Origin: Microvirga sp. VF16
GTDB taxonomy: Bacteria > Pseudomonadota > Alphaproteobacteria > Rhizobiales > Beijerinckiaceae
Assembly: GCF_016864375.1 (NCBI RefSeq)
Contig: NZ_CP069355.1
Location: forward strand, 372,001-436,000
Direction of reading: 5' to 3'
Length of the DNA stretch: 64,000 bases
Both the position numbers and the translations under genes were made by a program. Positions 53,894-62,508 of the stretch are shown one piece after another (positions within the stretch are counted from its first letter, which is position 1; the number at the start of each line of letters is the position of its first letter). A model generated the notes under the pieces. The model saw nothing but the letters and a program-made list of their open reading frames with translations. It had not been told where the DNA came from and searched no databases.

Positions 53894-54643
53894 TTAGAGC
53901 ACGCCGGCTTCGACTTTGAGCTTCTGGACCAGCTCGGCCACGGAGCCGACCTTGACGCCCGCCTTGCGACCGCCGGGCTCGGCGGTCTTGAGCACCTTCA
54001 GGCGCGGGGCCACGTCGACGCCGAGCGTCTCCGGGCTCGTCTCGTCGAGGGGCTTCTTCTTGGCCTTCATGATGTTGGGCAGGGACGCATAGCGCGGCTC
54101 GTTGAGGCGCAGGTCCGTGGTGACGATGGCCGGCAGCTTGAGGCTCACCGTCTGCAGGCCGCCGTCGACCTCGCGGGTGACGTCGATCGAGCCCTCGCCG
54201 ACAGCGACCTTGAACGCGAAGGTGCCCTGCGGCCAGCCGAGGAGAGCCGCCAGCATCTGGCCGGTCTGGTTGGCATCATCGTCAATGGCCTGCTTGCCCA
54301 GGATGACGAGATCGGGCTTTTCCTGTTCGACCACCTTGGCCAGGATCTTGGCGACGGCGAGCGGCTCGATCGCTGTGTCGGTCTTGACCAGGATGCCGCG
54401 GTCGGCGCCCATGGCGAGCGCCGTGCGGATCGTCTCGGCGGCCTGTTGCGGGCCGATGGAGACGGCGACGATCTCGGTGGCCTTGCCCTGTTCTTTCAGG
54501 CGCACGGCCTCCTCGACGGCGATCTCGTCGAAGGGGTTCATCGACATCTTGATGTTGGCCAGTTCCACGCCCGACCCGTCCGGCTTCACCCGGATCTTCA
54601 CGTTGGAATCAACCACCCGCTTCACACACACAAGAAGCTTCAT
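53894..54643 (-). CDS. etfB: Electron transfer flavoprotein subunit beta
   Basis: A 249-residue subunit that binds AMP and docks on dehydrogenases. It opens MKLLVCVKRVVDSNVKIRVK and carries MSMNPFDEIAVEEAVRLKEQ and the recognition region LNEPRYASLPNIMKAKKKPL. ATG 54643 has AAGGA eight bases upstream; an ATG at 54652 is too close to that site. First gene of etfB-etfA-ETF-QO-pntA-pntB. The dehydrogenase partner is not in the operon; the nearest candidate, hbd, is broken and of another flavin-free class. Confidence 0.93.
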   Translation of the reverse strand: MKLLVCVKRVVDSNVKIRVKPDGSGVELANIKMSMNPFDEIAVEEAVRLKEQGKATEIVAVSIGPQQAAETIRTALAMGADRGILVKTDTAIEPLAVAKILAKVVEQEKPDLVILGKQAIDDDANQTGQMLAALLGWPQGTFAFKVAVGEGSIDVTREVDGGLQTVSLKLPAIVTTDLRLNEPRYASLPNIMKAKKKPLDETSPETLGVDVAPRLKVLKTAEPGGRKAGVKVGSVAELVQKLKVEAGVL

Positions 54644-54685
54644 CGAACTCATCCTTGCTGATCGGCGGCTGCTCGGGCGCGGTAT

Positions 54686-56167
54686 TCAAGTGCATGGCGG
54701 CGGTGGCATGAACCTGCGAAATGTCTGCTCCAGGAGACGAGCAAAGGCGAGACAGGTCCGGTCGTTGAATTCTGCCGAGATGATCTGCACACCAATCGGC
54801 AAACCGTCGGACGAGATCCCGACCGGAACGACCGTTGAAGGCAGATAGGATGCACCCGACATTACGGCCCAGATGAGCTGATCGGCTTCGGGAACGGGCG
54901 AACCATTGATTGACAACATTCGTTCGTATCTAGGGATCTCAGCACTGTGAACCGGGGCTGTCGATGCCGCCGCCGGACAAAGGACGATATCCACGGATTC
55001 GAAGAGCTTCTGCCAAGCCTGGCGCATGCGGGCTCTCGCTTCATTGAGCTCAAGCCAGCGGCGATGCGTCATGGTCGTGCCGCGCGTCATCCGTGCCAGG
55101 TAACTCTCGTCCTCAGGCTTGAGCGTGTCAGCCAAGCGGTGCTGTGCGTCGAACTGGTCCGGAAGGATCCTACTGGATGTCGCTGCACGCAGAAGAGAGA
55201 CGCCTACGTCGAACATTTCAGACAAGCTGTGTGGCAAGACCGGATCGATCGCGACGGAGGCCGCCCGTGGTGACAGGAAGGCCGCCAGTTCGTCGAGGGC
55301 CCTTACAATCTCCTGGTCAACCTGAAACCTCGGCTCACCACGCAGGACGGCCACCCTGAAACCCGACAAGTGTTGCGATCTCGGGGGAGGCAGGCGAAGC
55401 GACCAGGCGGAAGCTTCAGGATCAATCGGCCCGGCGATCACGTCCAGCACGAGGCTTAAGTCGTCAACACTTCTGGCGATCGGCCCGTTCGACGATATAT
55501 CGACCGCCGCTTCGGTTCCAGGGAATGTCTCACCGGCCTGCGGGATGATGCCGAACGTAGCCTTGTGGGCCATAACCCCGCAGTAGTGAGCCGGGTTACG
55601 GAGCGAGCCTCCAATATCACTTCCGATCTCGATCGGGCTCATGCCGCTCGCGACGGCCGTCGCCGCTCCCCCGGACGAACCGCCGCAAGTCCGCTTCGGG
55701 TCCCAGGGATTATTCGTAGTCCCATAAAGTCCGTTGGCGGTCTGCCAGTCTGCGAGGGCTTCGGCAACATTCGTCTTGCCGAAGATAATGGCGCCCGCCT
55801 GGACGAGGCGTTGAACGACCGTGCCGCTTCGGGTCGCGACGTTCGAGCGGAACCGAGCCATACCCCATGTCGTCGGAAGACCCTCCACGTCGTAAGATTC
55901 CTTGACCGTCATGGGGATGCCATGGAGTGGTCCCCAGACCACACCCTCCGCGAGGGCTTTGTCCGCCTCGTGCGCGTGGCGGCGAGCAGCCTCGAAATCT
56001 CGAACGACGACAGCATTCAAGCGCGGATTGAGTGCCTCCACCTGCGCGATGTGCAGTTCGAGCAAATCGGATACGGATATGGCTCGACGAAGCACCTCGT
56101 CGCGCATGGCAACAGCACCGGAAAGCAGCAGCGATGGTGACGCCGCACAGGACCGCATGTGGCACAT
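54686..56167 (-). CDS. Amidase-signature family hydrolase
   Basis: A serine amidase of 493 residues. The Ser-cisSer-Lys triad is visible: Lys in GIPMTVKESYDV, the Gly/Ser-rich TCGGSSGGAATAVASG, and the nucleophile in SDIGGSLRNPAHYCG. It splits amides such as aryl, acyl or N-acyl amino-acid amides, cytosolic. It lies six bases after the M20 gene, with TAAGGA overlapping that stop; the ATG at 56167 or 56158 may start it. As the last gene behind a PotABCD-type importer, it probably acts on the imported compound together with the M20 enzyme. Confidence 0.88.
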   Translation of the reverse strand: MCHMRSCAASPSLLLSGAVAMRDEVLRRAISVSDLLELHIAQVEALNPRLNAVVVRDFEAARRHAHEADKALAEGVVWGPLHGIPMTVKESYDVEGLPTTWGMARFRSNVATRSGTVVQRLVQAGAIIFGKTNVAEALADWQTANGLYGTTNNPWDPKRTCGGSSGGAATAVASGMSPIEIGSDIGGSLRNPAHYCGVMAHKATFGIIPQAGETFPGTEAAVDISSNGPIARSVDDLSLVLDVIAGPIDPEASAWSLRLPPPRSQHLSGFRVAVLRGEPRFQVDQEIVRALDELAAFLSPRAASVAIDPVLPHSLSEMFDVGVSLLRAATSSRILPDQFDAQHRLADTLKPEDESYLARMTRGTTMTHRRWLELNEARARMRQAWQKLFESVDIVLCPAAASTAPVHSAEIPRYERMLSINGSPVPEADQLIWAVMSGASYLPSTVVPVGISSDGLPIGVQIISAEFNDRTCLAFARLLEQTFRRFMPPPPCT

Positions 56168-56173
56168 AGTTCC

Positions 56174-57418
56174 TTAGCCCGATAGGTAGTCAAATGCCGC
56201 CAGGGTGTGCGTCTTCGCGATGTGCATGAACTCATCGATGCGAACGAGTTCATCGACCGTGCCCATCCCGCTCGGCGACGGCCCATACACGAAAGCCGGA
56301 ATGCCGGCATGCCGCCAGAGCCGCGCATCCGTTCCGCCGAGGCCGATGATCGGCGCGGGCTCGATATTTGACACCCGCTTGGAATTTCGGATCAGTGACT
56401 CGACCATCCGGTGATCAGGCAGAGAGGCATTCGCCGCACCATGGTTCACGACCTCGAATGTGGCTTCGGGAAACGGCGCCATGACGGCGCGTAGGCGATT
56501 CATCACGTCGTCGTGGCTCACGCCGGGTGGAATCCGGATATCGACTTCGAAATCGCATTCCGCCGGAATCATGTTGATCTTCACCCCGCCTTTGATGGCG
56601 CCGACGTTAACGGTGGTGGAGGAAATGATCTTGGACGCACCAGCGCCATAGGCCTTGTCGATGGCGGCCGCATGCCGTTGAAGCGTGATCGAAAGCGGGG
56701 TCTCCTCCGGACTCCTGAACTCTTCGAGTGAGTGAAGTCCGACAATGACGTCCGCAGCGACTGCGACGGCATTGCGACTTAGATGAACATAGGCACCGTG
56801 GGCGCCCGGAGTGCGGATGCGGCAGTGAAGCCACAAGGGCCCCTTCTCGCCGAAGCGCAGGGCATATGGGCTGGTCGGTTCGCTGTTGAGCAGACAGTCA
56901 CCAAGAACATCCTTGCGATGCTGCAGAAGATACCGGGCGCCCCAGGGGCCGAATGTCTCCTCATCTGATACGATGGTGAGGACGAGCGTTCCTCGCAGGT
57001 GCCGGCGCAGAGCGTGAAGCTCCGCAAAGCCGAACAATAGCGCTGTGGTGCCGGATTTCATGTCGCAGGCTCCCCGGCCATAAATGCAGCCATTCTCTTG
57101 GATCGCCCCCCAGGGATCGTGAGACCACTTAGCGGCATCGCCCGAGGGGAAAACATCGAGATGGCCATTCATCACGAGCTTTGGGCCGTCATTAGCGCCC
57201 GCAAACTGCGCGACGAGATTCGGCATGCTTGGGTTTGGTGCGACGATTTCGTAGGCTATACCGCGATCCGAGAGAAACTGTTCAACCAAGCCCATGGCAG
57301 CCCGTGTGTCGCCGGGCGGGTTTGGGGTGGGCGATCGGATCAAGCGGCACAGAAAATCCACCATCTCGTCGTGACGTTCGGACAAGCGGCGAAGGAGTTC
57401 ACTTTTGATATCTGTCAT
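56174..57418 (-). CDS. M20-family deacylase (ArgE/DapE-like)
   Basis: A 414-residue metal hydrolase. It keeps VMNGHLDVFP, the bridging Asp in YGRGACDMKSG, Glu-Glu in VSDEETFGPWG and LNSEPTSP. The C-terminal His position reads SGMGTVDELVRI, without His, a variant known in many alphaproteobacterial ArgE-like proteins. The lid domain contains PGAHGAYVHLSRNAVA. The ATG at 57418 lies six bases after GAGGGG; ATG 57424 is too close to that site. It is in the operon with the amidase and the PotABCD-type importer, so N-acyl amino acids or similar are candidate substrates. Confidence 0.87.
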   Translation of the reverse strand: MTDIKSELLRRLSERHDEMVDFLCRLIRSPTPNPPGDTRAAMGLVEQFLSDRGIAYEIVAPNPSMPNLVAQFAGANDGPKLVMNGHLDVFPSGDAAKWSHDPWGAIQENGCIYGRGACDMKSGTTALLFGFAELHALRRHLRGTLVLTIVSDEETFGPWGARYLLQHRKDVLGDCLLNSEPTSPYALRFGEKGPLWLHCRIRTPGAHGAYVHLSRNAVAVAADVIVGLHSLEEFRSPEETPLSITLQRHAAAIDKAYGAGASKIISSTTVNVGAIKGGVKINMIPAECDFEVDIRIPPGVSHDDVMNRLRAVMAPFPEATFEVVNHGAANASLPDHRMVESLIRNSKRVSNIEPAPIIGLGGTDARLWRHAGIPAFVYGPSPSGMGTVDELVRIDEFMHIAKTHTLAAFDYLSG

Positions 57419-57472
57419 CAGCATCCCCTCGAACGGCTGTGTTCGGTTGCGGGTTTGAACGGACTAGTCGGA

Positions 57473-58255
57473 TCATCGCAGCGCCCTGGCGAGACCGACT
57501 GTCCTCTCGAGGATGAGAACAATGAGAACGGACAATGTGACAAGGATCACGGACAGGGCGGCGACTTGCGGATCCGCGCGAAGATCCACGTATCGGAAGA
57601 CCTCAACGGGCAGTGTCGTCAGCCGCGGGCCGACAAGAAATAGCGAGATTACGACCTCGTCAAAGGAGACCAGGAAGACGATGGCCGAGCTCGCCAGGAC
57701 GGCAGGTCGAATGAGCGGCAGCTGAACCCTCAGGGCCACCTGGGTAGGGGACGCACCGAGAGTGGCGGCGGCTTCGGAAAGAGCGACCGGAAGGTTTTTG
57801 TAAGCGGTCACCACGATTCTCACCATGTAAGGGAGTGCGATGATAGAATGGCCGACCACGAGCCCGAGATAAGTTGCGATCAGCTTGAGCTTGACGAAGA
57901 GAAGCAGGATCCCGAGCCCGACGACAATTGTGGGTAGCAGCAACGGCGCCGTCAGGACGGCAAGAACGACGTCCCTTCCCGGAAAGCGGGAGAACGCGAT
58001 TGCATAGCCGGCAGGCAGACCCGTCACAGCGCAAAGGAGTACCACGGACACTGCGATGACAAAACTGACCCCGAAGGTCGCGATGAATTGTTCGTTCCCG
58101 AAGATCGCGACATAGGCGTTAGCTCCCCACTCTTCCGGAGGGAAGGCGATCACCGGATCGTTGCTGAAGGACATAGCCATCGTCAGAAGGATTGGCGCAA
58201 GCAGAAACAGATAGAGACAAGCGACCGTCGCACGTTGAAAGAGAGATACTTTCAT
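57473..58255 (-). CDS. PotC-type ABC transporter permease
   Basis: Inner-membrane permease of about 260 residues. It has six helices and the EAA loop SEAAATLGASPTQVALRVQL followed by PLIRPAVLASS, typical of the spermidine/putrescine/iron-III branch (PotC/PhnV/FutB). MSFSNDPVIAFPPEEWG follows helix 1 as in PotC. ATG 58255 has GAGGTC nearby; a GTG at 58267 that overlaps the previous stop is also possible. It works with the PotB-type permease at 58264. Confidence 0.87.
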   Translation of the reverse strand: MKVSLFQRATVACLYLFLLAPILLTMAMSFSNDPVIAFPPEEWGANAYVAIFGNEQFIATFGVSFVIAVSVVLLCAVTGLPAGYAIAFSRFPGRDVVLAVLTAPLLLPTIVVGLGILLLFVKLKLIATYLGLVVGHSIIALPYMVRIVVTAYKNLPVALSEAAATLGASPTQVALRVQLPLIRPAVLASSAIVFLVSFDEVVISLFLVGPRLTTLPVEVFRYVDLRADPQVAALSVILVTLSVLIVLILERTVGLARALR

Positions 58256-58263
58256 TTCCGACC

Positions 58264-59109
58264 TCACATCCTTTCGATCGAGCGCGTAATCTTGCTCATA
58301 CCAGCCAGAGCCATTAGCAACAGGGCAAGCAGGAACACGGACTGGACCGCCGCGCGCGGCCAGTTCAGCGAGACCATGGCGGAATCATAGATCTCCGTGG
58401 CAAGGACGAAGATGCGGCCACCCCCAAGAAGCTGTGGGGTCACAAAAGAGCTCATCGCGAGAGCGAAGCAGATTAGCACGCCCAATGCGACGCCAGGCAG
58501 GCTGAGTGGAAAGGTTACGCGCCAGAAGCGCTGCCAGGGGGTAGCCCCTAGCGTAACGGCCGCCTCCTCGCAGACTGGATCAATCCGCCCGAAGCCGGAT
58601 ATGAGGGCAAGTGCCATGTAAGGCATAAGGATTTCCGTCAACGCGATCACCACGCCGGTCGAATTGTTTGTCAGAGCGATCGCGTCTGGAATTAGCCCTA
58701 ATGTCAAAAGGGCTGAATTCAAGAGCCCCTGATCGCCGAGAATGATCATCCAGCCGAAGGTGCGGACAACGGAGCTTACCAAGAGAGGCGATATCAGCAG
58801 GACTGAGAGAACACCACGCCATTTCGGCTGGATCCGAACGAGAAACAGCGCGATCGGATAGCTTGCGATGAGCGTGAGAGCCGTCACGAGCACGCCCAGC
58901 CAGACCGTCTGGGCAACGATCCACCATGTAAACGGATCCATGAGGAAGGCTTGATAGTTTCGAACTGTAAGAGCGCCGGTTAAAGCGCCCGACGCTTCCA
59001 CCTCAACAAAGGATGTCCCGAGTAACCACGCCAATGGCGCAAGAAACCCGATCGTCGCCAGCGTGATGGCAGGCGCCAAGAGTAAAACCGGTACGATTCG
59101 CGGAGACAT
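58264..59109 (-). CDS. PotB-type ABC transporter permease
   Basis: Inner-membrane permease of 281 residues. Six helices are evident; the EAA loop is CEEAAVTLGATPWQRFWRVT followed by FPLSLPGVALG. It lies 29 bases after the PotA-type ATPase gene. Pairing with the PotC-type permease and a family 1 binding protein gives a complete importer for a small cation, polyamine or 2-aminoethylphosphonate-like ligand. Confidence 0.88.
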   Translation of the reverse strand: MSPRIVPVLLLAPAITLATIGFLAPLAWLLGTSFVEVEASGALTGALTVRNYQAFLMDPFTWWIVAQTVWLGVLVTALTLIASYPIALFLVRIQPKWRGVLSVLLISPLLVSSVVRTFGWMIILGDQGLLNSALLTLGLIPDAIALTNNSTGVVIALTEILMPYMALALISGFGRIDPVCEEAAVTLGATPWQRFWRVTFPLSLPGVALGVLICFALAMSSFVTPQLLGGGRIFVLATEIYDSAMVSLNWPRAAVQSVFLLALLLMALAGMSKITRSIERM

Positions 59110-59138
59110 GTGGCGATATCCTCGGTGCAGTATTGAGA

Positions 59139-60260
59139 TCAGGCTGCTTCGAAACAGTGGACGTCCTCTTCCTTCCAGCGCAATCGAACCTGTGCGCCAA
59201 CCGCCGCCCGGACGGCACTCATACCGGCCGACACTTCCGAGATAATGATCGTTTCTCCGACACGCACGTGATACTGAGTTGTTTCGCCGCTGTAGAGCGC
59301 CTTCTCTACAAGTCCCACAGCAGCGTTGGGCTCCCGCGCGCTCTCCGTGCTTTCAATGACGTCGTTCTGCCTGTTCACGTCGATAGACATGTCGTGGGGC
59401 CGAATCATCACCTCCACCCGTTGTCCATTGGAGAAAGCATGCCTGCTCGTGAATCCGAAACCGTCCTCGGACACGAGGAGGCTGACGCCGGCGCGCCGTT
59501 CTGCCCGTGCGACGAATACATTCATTCGTCCCACGAAGCGGGCGACGAAGGACGACTCCGGCTTCCGATAAATGTCCGTTGGCGTGCCGAATTGCGCGAC
59601 AGAGCCGCCATGCATCACAGCGATCCGATCGCTGACGGTGAGAGCCTCAGTCTGATCGTGTGTGACGAAGACTGTCGTTATTCCGAGTTCTTGTTGGACG
59701 CGACGAATCTCGTCTCTCATGGTTTCGCGTAGCTTCGCATCGAGATTTGACAGCGGCTCGTCCAGCAGCAGGAGCGTCGGCTCGAACACGAGAGCCCGGG
59801 CGAGCGCAACCCGTTGCTGCTGTCCGCCGGAAAGCTCGCGCGGCTTGCGGCCGCCGAACTGCTCGAGATGCACGAGGGACAAGGCGAACTCGGCCTTCTT
59901 CCGGCATATGTCCCGCGCGACGCCTCGGATGCGGAGCCCGAACGCGACATTGTCAAGGACCGAGAGATGAGGAAACAGGGCGTAGCTTTGGAAGACAACG
60001 CCGATGTCTCGCCGATGGGCGGGAACTTTCGTGATGTCGCGTCCATCGATCACTACCGAACCGCTCGTCGGCTCGACGAGCCCGGCGATCATGCGCAGAG
60101 TCGTCGTCTTGCCGCAGCCGGACGCCCCGAGAAGCGAGACGAGTTCACCCTTGCGGATCGAAAGATTGAGATCATGGACCGCCGGCGCTAGCCCTACATA
60201 GCTCTTGGTGAGATGCTTCAGTTCTAGATATGATTTTGACGCTTGATCCATAGAAATCAT
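59139..60260 (-). CDS. PotA-type ABC transporter ATPase
   Basis: A 373-residue ATPase. Walker A is LLGASGCGKTTTLRMIAGL, Q-loop GVVFQSYALFPHLSVLDNVA, signature ELSGGQQQRVALARALVFEP and Walker B LLLDEPLSNLDAKLRETMRD, with His in VFVTHDQTEAL. A TOBE domain fills the C-terminus from about residue 285 (RPHDMSIDVN, GETTQYHVRVGE). The ATG at 60260 or 60251 starts it. It is located between the binding-protein gene and the permeases. Confidence 0.92.
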   Translation of the reverse strand: MISMDQASKSYLELKHLTKSYVGLAPAVHDLNLSIRKGELVSLLGASGCGKTTTLRMIAGLVEPTSGSVVIDGRDITKVPAHRRDIGVVFQSYALFPHLSVLDNVAFGLRIRGVARDICRKKAEFALSLVHLEQFGGRKPRELSGGQQQRVALARALVFEPTLLLLDEPLSNLDAKLRETMRDEIRRVQQELGITTVFVTHDQTEALTVSDRIAVMHGGSVAQFGTPTDIYRKPESSFVARFVGRMNVFVARAERRAGVSLLVSEDGFGFTSRHAFSNGQRVEVMIRPHDMSIDVNRQNDVIESTESAREPNAAVGLVEKALYSGETTQYHVRVGETIIISEVSAGMSAVRAAVGAQVRLRWKEEDVHCFEAA

Positions 60261-60290
60261 CCGAAAAGCAATGTGAGAGGCCGGGAGGGG

Positions 60291-61343
60291 TCAGCGACCA
60301 CCTATGACTTCGCGCCGCCAGCGCTCAAGCCACCGATCGCGAACCTCGGCCACATAGCCCCAATCCGCATCAATGGCTGCGCTAGGCGGTGCCGTGAGGG
60401 CCGCGTCCTCCGGTGCCCCTGACGTCTTCGAATTCGCGGGTGAAAAGTGCAGGATCTTCATCAGTGCCGCCTGCGCTTCGGAGCTGAGAGCGTAGTTGAT
60501 GAAGACCTGGGCGGCAGCCGAATTCTTCGCTCCGGCCACCAGATTGATCGTGTCGATCTGCTGGACGGTTCCCTCCATTGGGATCACGACACCCATCTTG
60601 CCCCCGGATTGCAGCCTGTAGAGCTGTGAGAATGAGTTCCAGCCCGTTCCGAGCGCAGCCGTTCCGTTCGTCACAAGCGTATAGGCATCAGGACTCGGCG
60701 ACCAGCTTTGTACGTCAGGCGCCAAGGTCGTTAAAAGCGCAAGACCGGGTTCGATCGACTTTTTGTAGTCACCGCCTTCCATCTTGGTGGCAATGATCGT
60801 CAATGCCAAGCCTTGGATGTTCGGCGGAGCATTGATCACCACCTTGCGCTTGGCGCGCGCGTCCCACATAGCGCGCCAGCTCTTCGGAGGCTCGTTGAAC
60901 TGGTCGCGATTATAGATCAGTGCCAAGCTGTCAAACGTGAGAGCGGGGCCGTAATCCCCGGCGACTTTCGCATTCGGCGACAGCTCGGCGAGGTTTGGAA
61001 CCTTCGCGGGATCGATCGGCGCAAACAGACCCTCGAAGTTCCCGGCCCGCGCGACGCTGACATCCATAATGGCGACGTCGATCTGCGGATCGCCCTTCTG
61101 CGCGCGCAGCGTTCCGAGCCGCTCGGCAGAACTGCGCTGGGCGAAGTAGTTCACCGTGATGTTCGGAAACTGCCGCATGAACGGCTCCACGACCGCCTTC
61201 GTGAAATTGTCTTGGTAATAGCTGGCGTAGGCGGCGAGCGTGATCTCTCCTGACGGCTGATCGGACTGTGCCGACGCGCATTCCCACGCCACGGGAAACA
61301 TGGCGACTAAGCATGCGAAAAAAATGTGCCTTGCTGATTTCAT
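60291..61343 (-). CDS. Family 1 extracellular solute-binding protein (PotD-like)
   Basis: A periplasmic binder of 350 residues. The signal peptide is KSARHIFFACLVAMFPVAWECASAQ; the Cys near its end could suggest a lipoprotein, but the site is not a good lipobox. The mature part begins GEITLAAYASYYQDNFTKAV, then VNYFAQRSSAERLGTLRAQK, DVAIMDVSVARAGNFEGLFA and LTFDSLALIYNRD. ATG 61343 with AGAGGAGAA is preferred over the long frame to 61466. It is the first gene of the operon. The ligand may be a polyamine or an N-acyl amine, given the amidase downstream. Confidence 0.87.
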   Translation of the reverse strand: MKSARHIFFACLVAMFPVAWECASAQSDQPSGEITLAAYASYYQDNFTKAVVEPFMRQFPNITVNYFAQRSSAERLGTLRAQKGDPQIDVAIMDVSVARAGNFEGLFAPIDPAKVPNLAELSPNAKVAGDYGPALTFDSLALIYNRDQFNEPPKSWRAMWDARAKRKVVINAPPNIQGLALTIIATKMEGGDYKKSIEPGLALLTTLAPDVQSWSPSPDAYTLVTNGTAALGTGWNSFSQLYRLQSGGKMGVVIPMEGTVQQIDTINLVAGAKNSAAAQVFINYALSSEAQAALMKILHFSPANSKTSGAPEDAALTAPPSAAIDADWGYVAEVRDRWLERWRREVIGGR

Positions 61344-61395
61344 GATGCTTCTCCTCTCGATTGTACGATTGTTGGTTGTCAGGCGAAACGATTGA

Positions 61396-62346
61396 TCAGT
61401 ACCCGTGCGCCGGGTCCACCTGATGCTGTAGCGGCTCTGCGGCCAGAGCGCGTCGTATGTTAACAATCACTTGGTCGAGTGCAGTTGCCGGATTGGTGGC
61501 ACTCGAATTGTGTGGGGTGATGGTGATTTTCGGATGATCCCAGAACGGATGATCAAACGGCAGAGGCTCTGTGCGGAACACGTCCAGAATGGCGTGCCGC
61601 AGTAGGCCGGCATCGAGCGCCCTGATGAGTGCATTGTCGACGACGAGCTTGCCGCGGCCGACATTGATCAGGGCAGCTCCGCTCTTCACGGTCGCGAGAA
61701 AACTCTCATCAACGAGATCCTCTGTCTCACGGGTGAGCGGTAGAAGAAGCACAATGATGTCGGCCTGTTGCTTGAATTGGTCAAGCTCCTCCAGGCCGGC
61801 GTAGCTCGGAAAATCCAACCCTTCCTTCCTGGACCTGCTCCAGCCGACGACGGTGAAACCAGCCGAGGTCAGGGCTCTTGCGCAACTCGTTCCAAGAACC
61901 CCAAGCCCGAGAATTCCGATGCAAGTTCGCTCCGGCGGCGTCGGGTGAATGAAGGTCCAGCGGTGCTCGCGCTGAGCGCGCTGCAAGTCTGGCATCTGCC
62001 GATGCAATGCGAGGCTATGCATTAGGACGTACTCGGTCATTCTCGCTGTCAATCCCGGATCGACCAGGCGAGCGATTGGCACCCCCTTCGGCAGACGATC
62101 ATCGGACAGGAATTTGTCGACGCCGGCGCCGAGAACTTGGATGAGGCGAAGACCCGTGAGGGCTTCAAACATACCGGGTGGTGGGTTCCAGACAACAGCC
62201 GCAACCACATCGGTTGGCACCGCATCGGAGAGCTGCGTGCAGACCCTGAACTCGGGGAATGCCTTCTGAAGTTCAATCGGCCAAGCCTTATCGCTGACCT
62301 CGCTATGGAACAGAATGGTTCCGCCTTGCTTCCCGACGCCTGTCAT
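61396..62346 (-). CDS. D-2-hydroxyacid dehydrogenase (GhrA-like)
   Basis: Probable glyoxylate/hydroxypyruvate reductase, 316 residues. NAD(P) binding is CIGILGLGVLGTSCARALTS with VVGWSRSRKEG, whose Ser-Arg-Ser-Arg points to NADPH preference. The catalytic Arg is in LINVGRGKLVV, the Glu in DVFRTEPLPFD and the His in ITITPHNSSAT. AGGAGAGGA precedes the ATG. It is next to the binding-protein gene (52 bases) and on the same strand, so it may head that operon. It is divergent from an FAD hydroxyacid dehydrogenase gene. Confidence 0.88.
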   Translation of the reverse strand: MTGVGKQGGTILFHSEVSDKAWPIELQKAFPEFRVCTQLSDAVPTDVVAAVVWNPPPGMFEALTGLRLIQVLGAGVDKFLSDDRLPKGVPIARLVDPGLTARMTEYVLMHSLALHRQMPDLQRAQREHRWTFIHPTPPERTCIGILGLGVLGTSCARALTSAGFTVVGWSRSRKEGLDFPSYAGLEELDQFKQQADIIVLLLPLTRETEDLVDESFLATVKSGAALINVGRGKLVVDNALIRALDAGLLRHAILDVFRTEPLPFDHPFWDHPKITITPHNSSATNPATALDQVIVNIRRALAAEPLQHQVDPAHGY

Positions 62347-62508
62347 TTCCTCTCCTATGAGTTCGGCAACTGCTTCTTGACTGTTGTTAGGCTACCGGGT
62401 TATCAGACAAGCAGTTGACGGTCAAGTCCCAAGCATTCCTTAAGCTCGAGTGGTTGCGATTTGGCTGATCGGCGTCAGAAGTAGTCATTAGAGCAACGGA
62501 GCTGTGGC

